From contig RDEW01000033.1 in assembly GCA_011109175.1 (NCBI GenBank), forward strand, positions 1 to 64,000: 64,000 nucleotides of DNA, read 5' to 3'. The notes beneath the pieces are model-generated. The model had not been told where the DNA came from and did not search any database. It saw only the letters and a list, made by a program, of their open reading frames with translations. Positions 23,791 through 34,077 of the stretch are shown here, piece by piece. The stretch's first letter is position 1, and every line of letters begins with the position of its first letter. This stretch comes from Dicyema japonicum. Its lineage: Eukaryota > Dicyemida > Rhombozoa > Dicyemidae. Made by a program: the position numbers and the translations under genes.

Positions 23791-24584
23791 ATGCCCAAAC
23801 TTACACTACAATCCAAGAAAGCTAAAAAGGTAGCTAAAAGGACTAAAATCGCCGATAAACTTAAGGGTGTATCCTCCGTGCCTGATCGCTCAGTATGACT
23901 TCTTGTCAATTTATAGGGAATGTTGTTGGTTTCGAATATTCGCAATGAAAAAGAACAGCTGTCTAATTCTGATTTGCTAAAGCAGGTCCTCGATGCTTTG
24001 GCTCATATTGTTTCGAAAACATCTTTGGGACCTCAACTTTCGAAATTACATTTGAACAGTGTTAAGGTTTGTGTTTGTAGCTCAACCATTAGGAAGTTAT
24101 CAGTCCTGCTGGTGAGAGGGCTATTCTTCTTTTTGTGCCAGTTCCGGAAATGTCTTCATATAGGGATATTTTTGAGGAACTAGTCACTGAACTTTCTTCT
24201 TGTTTCGGTCCTACTGCCTCTTCTAACTCTCCTACTTTCTTTATTCTCTCTAACCGTCGGATTATTCCACGAGAGAGCAAGAAATATTTGTTTAAGCAGA
24301 AAAGGCCCAGGTTGTCACCTATAAATATTGTTTTTAGGAGTCGAACTCTTACAGCTGTGCATGAACAATGGTTGTCTGACTTGGTCTATCCTGCTGACAT
24401 TATTGGTCGTAGAATGAGATATTTTCCTGTCTCTGAAGTAGGCGAGAGTAAAACTAAAGTTCTTCACCGGGTCCTGGTCTCAGATAAATTTCAATACAAA
24501 CTCGAAGACAAGAAGGATATTTTGACAGCTGTCTATAGCAGTTTGACTCGCAAGACCTTTGCTTTAGGGTTCGCCCCTTCTTAA
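23791..24584 (+). CDS. RPS7: 40S ribosomal protein S7 (eS7)
   Basis: Component of the small ribosomal subunit. Three exons, with GT-AG introns at 23893-23916 (24 bp) and 24067-24092 (26 bp). The CDS is 744 nt, 247 residues, against about 194 in most animals; the excess is spread over a basic N-terminus (MPKLTLQSKKAKKVAKRTK) and small insertions. Diagnostic family blocks: ERAILLFVPVPEMSSYRDI, LSNRRIIPRESKKYLFKQKR, RSRTLTAVHEQWLSDLVYPA (spanning 24331-24390), DIIGRRMRY, and the C-terminal LTAVYSSLTRKTFALGF. The ATG at 23791 directly follows CATTTTAG, which looks like a splice acceptor, so a short upstream noncoding exon is possible. No disruption; probably functional. Confidence 0.93.
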
Positions 24585-25335
24585 ATTAACTTTTGGTTTT
24601 CTTTTTGGAATTTGTTTTATTTTATTTCTTTTAATTTTGTTATTTCTGTAATTATTATTATTTAATTTTGTTATTATTTTGCTGGTGTCGGTCTTAGACT
24701 TGAAAATAATATTTTTTCAGTAAAATTTTTTTACTGAAATCAATAATAATTTATGTAGACAGTAAACGTATTTAATAAAGTAACTTTTTAAGACAAGGTC
24801 TCCAGTATGGTCTGTAAGCATTGACCACGCAATGAGAATTACCTTAAAGAAGTCTCAACGAGGATCTACTTGAAAGCGAACTGATCCCCAATCTACGATA
24901 TTTCATTCTTTGGATCTTAAGGCAAGTAAACAAGGCGTCTTAGATAGCTCTGATGACAGTCGAGTTTAAACTCTGAAAGTTTCCAATAAACACGTAACCC
25001 GGAGCGAACTGAACCCAGTGGATCCGAGGCCGCTATTCATTAAACCCGCGATTTCATAGCTAGCTCATCCTTCTTGATACACATACTTGATCTATCTTGA
25101 AAGTTAAAAGATAATTTTTAAAAATGATTCCTACAAGCCGCATGGCGCGATGTGGCTATTATGGCTGAAATTTTTTTTCTTCACCTCTGATGGCGTCATT
25201 GGATTTCTATCCACTCATCTCGCGGACAACGTCTTCTGGATCACTGTTCTTGGTTGAAGGTTCTGATGGAACACTTCAGGATCAAGGGATTAGTTAGTTA
25301 GGTTTTACTTTTGATCATGGAATAATTTTATTTTT
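24585..25335. other. Intergenic downstream of RPS7
   Basis: T-rich 3' flank then unassigned DNA; no gene or repeat recognised. Confidence 0.4.
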
Positions 25336-25339
25336 TTAT

Positions 25340-27040
25340 TCCGAGGACATTCTGGTAAACCTGGCTCGTCGATGACCATCCCTCTCTTCCAACGTACGTA
25401 AACCGGATGATGTAAAAGATATCCTCTGCTCCTTTTGCAACCTTTCCGATTAAATGACATTTTTGAATGTCCTGAACTTGTACCCGTTTGTCTACCTTAT
25501 CAAAGTTGACCGATCTATGAGAGCAGTCGGTGTTCGCTACGTCCTACTTAATAGTCGCTGGTCTCATACAAGTTAGTGATGCCGAGACATCAGACACGTA
25601 CTGGACTATGTCCTCGACACGGAGATCCCGTTGAGGATAAAGATTTGACTACTAGAGCATCGAACACCCTTCCATTCTCAATATCACCGCAGAAGAGAAT
25701 CACTCTCAGAATCTCTGGCATATATGCTGTTCCAATTATGGATCACATGATCAATCGACAACGAGACTTAAAAAAGATCATCTTCAGAGTATCCCTCATA
25801 TCAAGATTCCAGGCAAACCATAGGCAAAAACAATGCACCTCCATCAAACATTACATTTGTACTTTTCTTTGATGGGGACCAGTTTTTCTGGATTGTTTTC
25901 TAGCATGGATGGTATGACTGTACCTGGGCGACCATGATATTGATTTCCATCCGTCATTAAGTGGTCTTCCATAACCCTGTTGAAAGGGGTTTCTCAGTCA
26001 GTGTCAAATAACCATGTCTAACAATATCCACGTCCAAGCGTCTCGCTGAGTATTTTACGTTAGTTCACTGTTCCCTATTTTATTCGGCCATGTTACTCCG
26101 TGAATTGCTCTTAGTTGTTTTCGGTAAAAGATTTAGTTTGCATTTTTTGTTTACAAAGAGGAAACACTTTGTAGTGTCCCTTGGAACACACTAAGAAAGA
26201 GCTTCAAGGCTCCTTCGCCGTCGGATATAAAGTTAAAATCGTCATCATACGTTATTTCCGTGATTGTGTTTTCGTCATAGTTTTTATGATCATCGAGTGC
26301 TCTCTCTAGACAGTCTAAACGCAACAGCGAATCGCCTTGAGGTGTTCAAAATTCGTTTCGAAGTCCGTGGTTTACAACCTCAAGCGACCACAACCCGTTA
26401 AAAGAAAGAAATTAACTCAAAAGTCTTTAAAAACACCAAAAGATCAGGGATAAAGCTAGAGTCTCGGAAAATGAGATATTAAAAGAGGTCGTCAAGAAGG
26501 GGAAATGTGATTGGCAAGGCTCACGACTTACCTAGATTAACAAAGTAATTTCTCAACGGTGTGGATAAAGATTGACATCTGAAGACCTAGAAGACGTAAG
26601 GAAACTCGACAAAGTTATGAAATCCTACGCATCAACAGCAGTATATTCCACATAAAACATGTGGATAGCGTTTTGAGTAAAAACTCTCTGCACGCTTGTC
26701 TGTCTAAAGGACTAAAATTATATTTAAGACATCGTCTCGTGAGAACCTTCCATATCGGACAAATATGAAGAAGATCGAGGAAATGCAAAAGAGGGCTTTC
26801 AGAGTAACGGAGCGTTTGATTTATAAAATCATCGAACCGGACCAACGCCTCAGGAGACCTTATGAGACTAGACTCCAGAATGTTGGAATGCGGCCCCGTA
26901 AATTTAGTCAACCGTCCTGTACGATCATGCGTGGGCACGAGGGAGGTACACCGGGCAAAGATGAGGTAACTGTTAAAATGCATCTGGATCATGTGATAAT
27001 TAGTCTGGTTTTACCGTGGCTTTGGGTTGTTAAATAAATA
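25340..27040. mobile_element. LINE debris, mixed orientation
   Basis: Weak fragments of non-LTR elements. DDVKDILCSFCNLSD (+, near 25405) resembles a terminal zinc knuckle. EITYDDDFNFISDGEGALKL (-, about 26270-26210) resembles a palm-domain YADD block. NMKKIEEMQKRAFRVTE (+, about 26760-26815) resembles the end of an RT ORF. None forms a continuous ORF; family assignment is not possible. Confidence 0.35.
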
Positions 27041-27229
27041 GTAAAGACTACCAGTGCATCTCACTTCTTTCACATCCAGGGACAAATTACAAATTGATAT
27101 AGCTTATCAATAATTTAAATATCCATTTATAGGACTACAACTTCCTGTACGCCAAACAGCATTGTTTTTCTCTATTAAATAAAAAAATGAAACTACTCTG
27201 ACCGCATGAAAGATATCGATCGACCGACA

Positions 27230-28830
27230 TTGATATACGGCCTCGAACAATAGTCGATAGAGTTTTCCTTAGAGTGGTGACTAGCACAATAGGTCTTAAG
27301 CTCCCAAATGGTCACCGTCTTTTGCCCGGTTTATGAACGGGTGTTAACATTCCTGTCCCGATTGGAAGCGGGCAGTGTAATGCAAAAGCCTTGTTCAGTA
27401 TTTGTGCGAAGAAGCTACCGTGAGCGTATTTTAGTAATTCCCCTGGGACTCTATCACATCCTGCATCTCTGTTGCTGTTCATATGGTGGAATGCTTCTAG
27501 GACCTCGTTATTTCGTTTGACAACCTCCACAGATGCCCAATAAATGTGGGTGGGTAAATATCATCTGTTTGGAATTGTTTCTGAAAATAGTCGGCAACTC
27601 GTGAGGCTTTGTCCCCATCATTCAATATTAAATGTTCGATTCATCCCATATCGATATTTTAGAATTTCGGGAACCCCGGTTAAGCAACCGCACAGCCACA
27701 AACACTTGACTTTCATGTGAGAGCTTTCAATTTCGGTAACCTTCTCGCCTAAGTATTTTGTCCATAATAGACGTGCCCGAGCTCTTATTTCATGAAGGAT
27801 TCTGTTTCGTTGATACTTTAGTTCTCTTTTGGTGTTCAGACAGCAATTTTCAATCATCAGGCGGATGTTTCTTTGGCGCTCTGACATTTCCCTTAGTTTT
27901 GAATCATAAAATGCGTAGTTGTTGTTCGAGCTGTTACTTCTGTAGCCGATAGTATCCGTCGCGGCCTGTTTAGCGGCCTCGACCAACTTTTTCAAAAGAA
28001 TGTTTGGTCTTTCTTCCATATTTAGTTGTGATGTATGTTGTTCGATGTTGTCTTAAAATTTTCTCCGTTTCACGATGTTGTTTATAAATTCCTCTGTAGC
28101 TTGTCTTCGATGTTTAATGTTAGCTGGATTGCTCTGGGCAATGTTACCAAATAGTTTCCGTATGCATATCCGAGCCACCGTTATTCTATAATCATTACTT
28201 GCTACAGCTCCTCCATATGAGCGTAAGTCCACGAGCAAGTTTTTATGTGCATTCTGACATAATATATAATTTATTTGATCGTATATTGTAATCTTTCGGC
28301 CTTTTCTGTGGCCAGTCCATGTCGTCTTATCCTGACTGGATGTTGAAAGGTCGTATTGCAGAGATAAAGACCAAAAATCAGACAAAATTCAATTAGAGAC
28401 TCTCCGAAAGTTCGTCAAATTCATCAGAGGTAACCAATATTCTGCCGGTATGGGGTACATATACGCTGATGATAGTTAACAGTTTATTCCTTGTCGATTT
28501 TAGTTTGATTTGAAGATCATTAACACTCCGCACTTTGAACTCTCGCTTTCTCAACGAAGCTCGGATAGCAAATCCCAGTCCATAGTGTCGTCATCCAGAC
28601 GGTAGTAACATTAGGTGGTATTTTCCATAAACTTCATCGTGTCCTCCTGCAACTTTTGTCTCAGCAGACAGCATACATCAACTCCGTAAGGTCTAGGTCC
28701 TCGCACAGAATGTTCCGTTCCGAGCTCGCTGATAGTCCTCTAACATTAAATGAAGCGACAGTAAAAGTGGATCGAATAAAACATGCTTGAGGCATAGCTA
28801 GAGAAACACGTCACCATCAAAACCAAAACG
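27230..28830 (-). mobile_element. RTE-like LINE, endonuclease plus start of reverse transcriptase
   Basis: Reading from 28800 down: TVASFNVRGLSASSER (endonuclease start), SVYVPHTGRI, DKTTWTGHRKGRKITIYDQI then NYILCQNAHK and DLRSYGGAVASNDYRITVAR (28350-28170, the end of an RTE-type APE endonuclease; the usual SDH is degenerate). The helical linker RQRNIRLMIENC, RNRILHEIRARARLLW follows, and finally FHHMNSNRDAGCDRVPGELL and HKPGKRR from the RT fingers (27530-27312). The catalytic RT palm is missing. Stops and frame changes at about 28420, 28050 and 27600. Confidence 0.7.
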
Positions 28831-28985
28831 CGGAGGTTTTTGATTATAGTGTTAAAAAATATACATATTTACTTTTAGGAAAGTGTCTATTTTAGGAATT
28901 AAATTCCCATAAAAATTTTAAGCACATAAATTACAGTAAATTAAAATGAAATAAATCTAATCAAAGTAAGTATTACTTCACAAGA

Positions 28986-29299
28986 TTGTCTCAAGTTGAC
29001 GACGCGAAGTGTCACATTCTTGAAGAAAAGCTCTCACTTCTCTACCGTGGAATTGAGTCTTTTCAAAATTCAAGAATAAGTTTTCGAAGAGAATACTAGG
29101 ATCTAGTCATATTAAGAAAACTCTTAGAAGTAAGGTGGACGAGCACAAGCACGGAATTAAGGTCCCTAATGAAGAATTCACCTCTGCTTTAATCCAACTA
29201 GTAGAACTGACACGTGTTAATTGTCAGGATATCCAAATGGATGCTAGAAGAAGAGAAATGAATGATTCGAATGTGGAGAGAGGGGATAGGATGAGTTAA
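28986..29299 (+). CDS. Unassigned short gene with a 20-bp intron (partial model)
   Basis: Two open blocks join in frame if GTTTTCGAAGAGAATACTAG (29080-29099, 20 bp) is removed. The first carries LSQVDDAKCHILEEKLSLLY; the second carries SHIKKTLRSKVDEHKHGIKV, then NEEFTSALIQLVELTR, DIQMDARRREMND and a stop at 29297-29299. The product is hydrophilic, alpha-helical and about 100 residues or more. No start codon is identified: the frame is open back to 28950 without ATG, so an upstream exon is likely. A histone-fold or coiled-coil protein is possible but I do not recognise the family. The stop codon lies inside the target duplication of the adjacent LINE insertion, which therefore did not alter the protein end. 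Confidence 0.5.
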
Positions 29300-29300
29300 T

Positions 29301-29520
29301 TTTATTTATTTTATTAACCCCGAAATCACGAGAAAGAGGATAAAAGTTATCGTCTAATGATCCCGGTGTCCATACCAGTCCTTTTCATGCGGTTAGTCCA
29401 TATATAGCTTGATGTGCGGCCCGAGGGGATGGTCAGGGGACTGCCATCTTGAGGAAGTCCCGGTGACGTTCCGTAAGGTTTCCATGATTGAGGGGACGGT
29501 TAGTGTTCTTCGTAGCAACG
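29301..29520 (-). mobile_element. Short LINE 3' insertion with 13-bp target duplication
   Basis: 220-bp insert starting tttatttattttattaaccc and containing gatcccggtgtccataccag and gatgtgcggcccgaggggat. It matches the 3' end of the LINE at 51063-53100 closely. Flanked by AGGATGAGTTAAT at 29288-29300 and 29521-29533. A 5'-truncated, recently identifiable copy between the unassigned gene and GET3. Confidence 0.88.
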
Positions 29521-29654
29521 AGGATGAGTTAATGGTAAACTAGAGGGGAGCAATTGCCAATGATTTGGATGGTTAGCTACAATAATATTAAGTTAGGTTA
29601 TGATAAATTAATAAAATGTTAAAAAATATATATAAAATTTAATTTATATTTGCA

Positions 29655-30728
29655 ATGGAACCTGGTCTTGGTAATGTTATTCAGCAAACCTCTTTAAGAT
29701 GGATTTTTGTTGGTGGAAAGGGTGGAGTAGGAAAGACCACTACGAGGTATCTCTTTCTAAACTCATCAAATAGCTGTTCATTGGCGATTGAACTAGCAAA
29801 GGTGAGATCCAGCGTTTTATTGGTTTCGACTGACCCAGCTCATAACCTAAGCGATGCATTCGACCAAAAGTTCTCACGTCAACCATCACTAATAAATGGA
29901 TTTCAAAATCTCTTCGCCATGGTTATTTAATCATTTATATTATACAGGAAATTGATCCCTCCTTTGTAAACTTTGAGGTTTCTGAGGGACTTTTTGATGA
30001 CAACGTCAATAACACTGACTCGATGCGTGAAATAATATCCGTTCTTCCAGGAATTGACGAAATTATGAGCTACATTGAGTCCATGAAGTATTTCCCTTTT
30101 AACCACAAGTCTCGTCTCTAACCAAACCTTCTCTGTAGTTGTCTTTGATACTGCCCCCACTGGCCATACTGTTCGATTTCTTAGTCTTCCCAGTGTTCTG
30201 GAGAAAAATGTGGCCAAAATCGTCCGACTTAAGCGAATGTTGTCCCCAATTTTGACTCAGGTCTGAAAGTCTAAGGATTTTTAGTTTTCAGGACTGTTGG
30301 GCACGGATAGCTCTTCTTGAGTTCTTTTTTTGACAAGCTGTCCTCTTATGGAGAGCTTATTTCGAGTCTGAACAGGGAATTTAAGAATCCAACCAAAACT
30401 ACGTTCATTTGCGTGTGTATAGCTGAATTCCTGTCAGTTTACGAAACAGAGAGATTGGTCACATTCCTGATGGGTTTAGTTCTGTATTACTGTAGAGTCT
30501 GAAATTGATGTCAGGAATGTGGTGGTGAATCAACTTATGCCGAACTTTCAGAGCAACTGTCCAGTCTGTGAGAGTCGGATGACATTGCAGAGTGATTATA
30601 TGAACAAAATAAACATGCTTTACTCCGAGTTTCACATAACGAGAGTACTTCAGCAGAGTGGGGAAGTAAGGGGGACTGATGTTCTTAAAATGTTCTCCCC
30701 TAAGTTGATTGACTGCCCTGACATTTGA
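29655..30728 (+). CDS. GET3: GET3/TRC40 tail-anchored protein targeting ATPase (ASNA1), one frameshift
   Basis: Cytosolic dimeric ATPase that delivers tail-anchored membrane proteins to the ER. Six exons; introns 29747-29773 (27 bp), 29922-29947 (26), 30088-30109 (22), 30261-30284 (24) and 30474-30495 (22). Motifs in order: the deviant Walker [13 protein letters not shown], switch [18 protein letters not shown], switch [50 protein letters not shown] and the zinc-binding CPVC near the C-terminus. About 317 residues against roughly 340 in other animals. The exon 30285-30473 is one base short: the frame before TDSSS and after [11 protein letters not shown] differs, close to a run of seven T at 30324-30331. 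Everything else fits, so this is an assembly error or a fresh mutation. The start ATG lies about 120 bp after a LINE insertion. Confidence 0.92.
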
Positions 30729-31289
30729 GTTAAATTTTTGAGTTTTATTTATTTTTCTGTTTTATTTTTCTTTACGGATGATTTGTTTTTGAGTCACATG
30801 TAGTAGGGGGATGTCGCAAAACGGCTTGTGGACTCTCCGGAGTGACTATAGTTACGAATAGCGTCTCGAAATGGTAATCGTCATGCAGGTACCCACTATA
30901 TCAACTGGAGTACTTATATGACTTGTTTCCTTTTATAATAAATAATCTTGTTTGTGTGATTCTATGGTAGTTATGGTAATAGTATATGTGATTTTTATAA
31001 CACTGATAAGATCTTCACCACCACTCATTGTTCGGTCGATCCGTATAGAGTTATAACCACGGAAGGGAGGACCCTCGACTCTCTAAATTAAGGGTTTTGA
31101 CTTTTGAAAGACAGCCGTAGATAATGTGCTTTTCCTAAAAGAGGGTAGTTTGATAATCTTCCCTTTGATTTCATTTACGTTCAGCTGTAGAACCGAGATA
31201 GGTCTCTTCTTGTTCTATTGGCAATGGTCGGAATGTGTCTCCAAGAAAAGAGATTGACTCCCTATGGAACAGAGTGTTCTACTGGGATT
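30729..31289. other. Intergenic downstream of GET3
   Basis: No coding signal or repeat match recognised. Confidence 0.4.
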
Positions 31290-31650
31290 TTTACTAATAT
31301 TAAAAGGAGGAAGTACCGCGGTATTGTAGGGTCCGCTTTAATACAGTAAACTGTAGATAAGCCTGAAGCTTCTTATCTCCCCCTAACTGCTTCAGATAAC
31401 CCTTTTGGTACTTTGTTGCAATTCCTTCTCACGTCATTACTATTGGAATAACGAGGACCTTGCAACTAAGCATCTGCTTCATCTCGTTTGCAAGCAAGTC
31501 ATACTTCCTTTTTTTCTCTACCTCCACAGTTTGCAAACGGTCTTGAGACTTAATGCCAACCTCTATGATAAGAACTTGACCAGACTCCTTATCATGTACC
31601 ACAATGTCCGGTTTATTGTGCTTGACTAGCACCGAGGTGCGGATAACTTT
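31290..31650 (-). mobile_element. LINE restriction-like endonuclease fragment
   Basis: Minus-strand frame 31632-31429 gives KPDIVVHDKESGQVLIIEVG followed by EVEKKRKYDLLANEMKQML and VLVIPIVMT. This is the PD-(D/E)XK-like endonuclease at the end of R2/R4/CRE-type LINE ORFs: PD, then E/D on the following strand, then the basic K..KY helix. After a stop the frame continues as EGIATKYQKGYLKQLGG. It is a different family from the CRCG...LSC copies in this window. Confidence 0.62.
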
Positions 31651-32657
31651 AACTCAAATTAAAATACACCGTTATCCACAGAAACAATTGCGACTAAAAC
31701 TAATAAGATTTCTTGCAATGTGACGATTAAAATAGCTCTTGCAATTTCGATCTGAGTAGATAAGTCATGTGATATTAAGGATACGACGACTCAGGTTTTT
31801 ATGAACTTAATATTATATTAGGTGCCCTTATTATACGTTATGTTTCTCGAGACTTGCTTAGAGAAGAACTTTTGGCATTATTTATGCTAAAGGGTCAAAC
31901 CCGTGTAGAGGACATTGCCGGTGCCTTACTTTAATACGTGGAAACGAATCATATTCCAATGAATAAGATCGTATCAATTTCAACCGAAGGTACCCAAACA
32001 TGCTGGGATCGAGAAAGAGGTTTGTCTTACTTTTTAAAAAGAAAATTGACCATGACCTGATTACATTGCATTATCCACCAGGAAACACTTTGTGCACAAA
32101 CATTTAAAGAAGGAATTTTAAAAGTTATGGAATTGATATGAAGATCACCAACTTCATTATATCAAAGATAACAACATTCAATTTATCAGAGGGACTTAAC
32201 CATCGATTGTTTAAAAACTTACTACATGAAAAAGACAGTGAGTATCCAGTATAACAAAGTTCGATGGCTCTCCGGGGGCATGTTCTGAAGCGCTTTTCAT
32301 CTTGCATGCAGGAAATAAGACTTTTCCTCCAGAACAATAATGCCCAATATCCAGAATTTACTCACCATCACTGGTTGCAAAAATTCTACTTTATGGTGAC
32401 ATCTGAGCTCAACCTTCTAAATTACAAATTGCAAGGATATAGAAATATAGCATTTTCGATATTTGAAGAAATTATTTTATTCCAAAAGAAATTGTCTATG
32501 TTTGAAGAGGACTTAAAAATGACACTACTCCATTACCCCAACTTGTGTTTTTATTGTAGAGCAAGGGGTATCGTTATCGATCATGATTATTTTGAGAAAG
32601 TGATTTTATATATGATAGAAGTATTTCAAAAAAGATGTAAATGAAATAATTAATTAT

Positions 32658-33721
32658 TGTCGTATGTCATAATAACCGGCGTTGATACTGTCCGGGTTGA
32701 TAAGACAAATCTATCACTTGAAAACATTAACAACCACTAAGTTTCGTTTCAAGAGAAACAAAATAGAGAGAAGTTAAATCCCCTAGGAAATTAGAAAAGT
32801 AAAATCCCGGAGTATAGTAGAGATGTTAAATCCCCAAGGAAAAGAACCGACATATAAGGTTACTTTTTTCAATAAGTCAATCCAATTATTAGATTTGGAT
32901 TGAAATAGAGTTTTCGCTAACCAACGCTTTAGCGTTTGATTATAGCGTTCCACCTGCCCTTGTGATTGAGGGTGTTTTGGTCTTCCATGAATCGTCTTTA
33001 TCCCCCAATCACATAATAACGCTGAAACTTCAGAGTTACAAAACTCTTTTCCATTATCCGTGTGTAAGGTTTCAGGCGGTACAACTGAGTAAAACAAGTC
33101 CTCAGAAGAATTTCTCATATTTTGTAAATTTTTACTAATTAAGAGAAATTATAAAGCAAATTATGAGTAACAATCAATTACATTCAGACTCAATTTATAT
33201 TCTTTATTATTGGAAGAATATCTCCGAAGATCTATACAATCCGCCATGAATCCTTCGAATTTATGTGAAACGGTAATCATTTGAATATCTTCGCATGTCT
33301 TTAGACTGTTGAAATGGTTGCAAAAATCACAAGTTGATATAAAATGGCGAATAACTTTTTGATTTATACCAATATATTTTTCGCAAATTAATTAAAAAAA
33401 TTTAATTTTGTAAAATATTTTGTTTTTTGATGGAAAAAAAATTGATCTTTTGACCTCTTCTATTTTCGACCCTTTTCACGCTTAATCGCTTTATTGAATC
33501 GAAATAAATTTTTTTTTGTTTTTTGATGGAAAAAGGACCGATCCTTCGACCTCTTCTATTTTCGAACCTTTTCACGCTTAATCACTTTATTGACTCAAAA
33601 TAAATGTTTTTTTTGTTTTTTGATGGAAAAAGGGACCGATCTTTCGAAGCAAATCTTAGTGGTTGTTAATTTTTCAAGTGATAAATTTGTCTTATCAACC
33701 CGGACGCTATGACATACGACA
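32658..33721 (-). mobile_element. Ginger-like integrase DNA transposon with ~80-bp terminal repeats
   Basis: 1064-bp insertion in the hAT element. Both ends begin TGTCGTATGTCATA and continue with a shared GTCCGGGTTGATAAGACAAA and TTAACAACCACTAAG block (left 32658-32741; right 33655-33721 inverted; the left arm has a short insertion). The 5-bp duplication ATTAT lies at 32653-32657 and 33722-33726. On the minus strand, 33118-32783 encodes part of an integrase core: PPETLHTDNGKEF (second catalytic D), then HGRPKHPQSQGQVERYNQTL (33015-32956) with the third acidic residue E. The first catalytic block and N-terminus are missing, so it is internally deleted. DNA-transposon ends plus an integrase core fit the Ginger group; an LTR element is less likely because the repeats are inverted. 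Confidence 0.75.
33420..33652. repeat. 97-bp tandem repeat inside the Ginger-like element
   Basis: Two full units and one partial unit starting at 33420, 33517 and 33614, each opening tgttttttgatggaaaaa and containing cctcttctattttcga and cttttcacgcttaat. The third unit is cut after ~40 bp and runs into the terminal repeat. Confidence 0.8.
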
Positions 33722-34077
33722 ATTATTAATAAAAGAGAAAAGACAGTTGTGTTAAATCCTCATAACTCTAAAATGAGTAATTTATACATCTTGCTGAGGA
33801 ATTAGCAGAACTAGAAAAGGACAAATATTCTCTGAATTTCGAAAACAAATATATTAAAAAAATACTTGATAAACCAGAAACTATTATTTTTAGGATTTGG
33901 TTTAGTCTTCCTGATTCATTCATGGATTGAAAAAATTGGCATTTTGTGTCATCACGATATTCGGGTCTACTTATTTGTGCGAGCAAGCGTTTTCACATAT
34001 GAATTTGATCAAATCAAAATTAAGGAGTCAAATTGCTTATGCAAATTTGGAATCTTGTCTCAAGTTAAAAATTTTAT

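Noticed and set aside
28986-29299. Naming the unassigned gene CENP-S/MHF1
   Set aside because: Only a loose resemblance around SALIQLVELTR...DARRREMN; the protein ends too early and key residues cannot be confirmed by eye.
30261-30310. 50-bp intron in GET3 that would remove the frameshift
   Set aside because: It would restore the frame but delete the conserved GLLGTDSSS segment and be twice the length of every other intron; a one-base indel is simpler.
32783-33118. Calling the integrase fragment an LTR retrotransposon
   Set aside because: The flanking repeats are inverted, not direct, there is a 5-bp duplication outside them, and no gag or RT is present.
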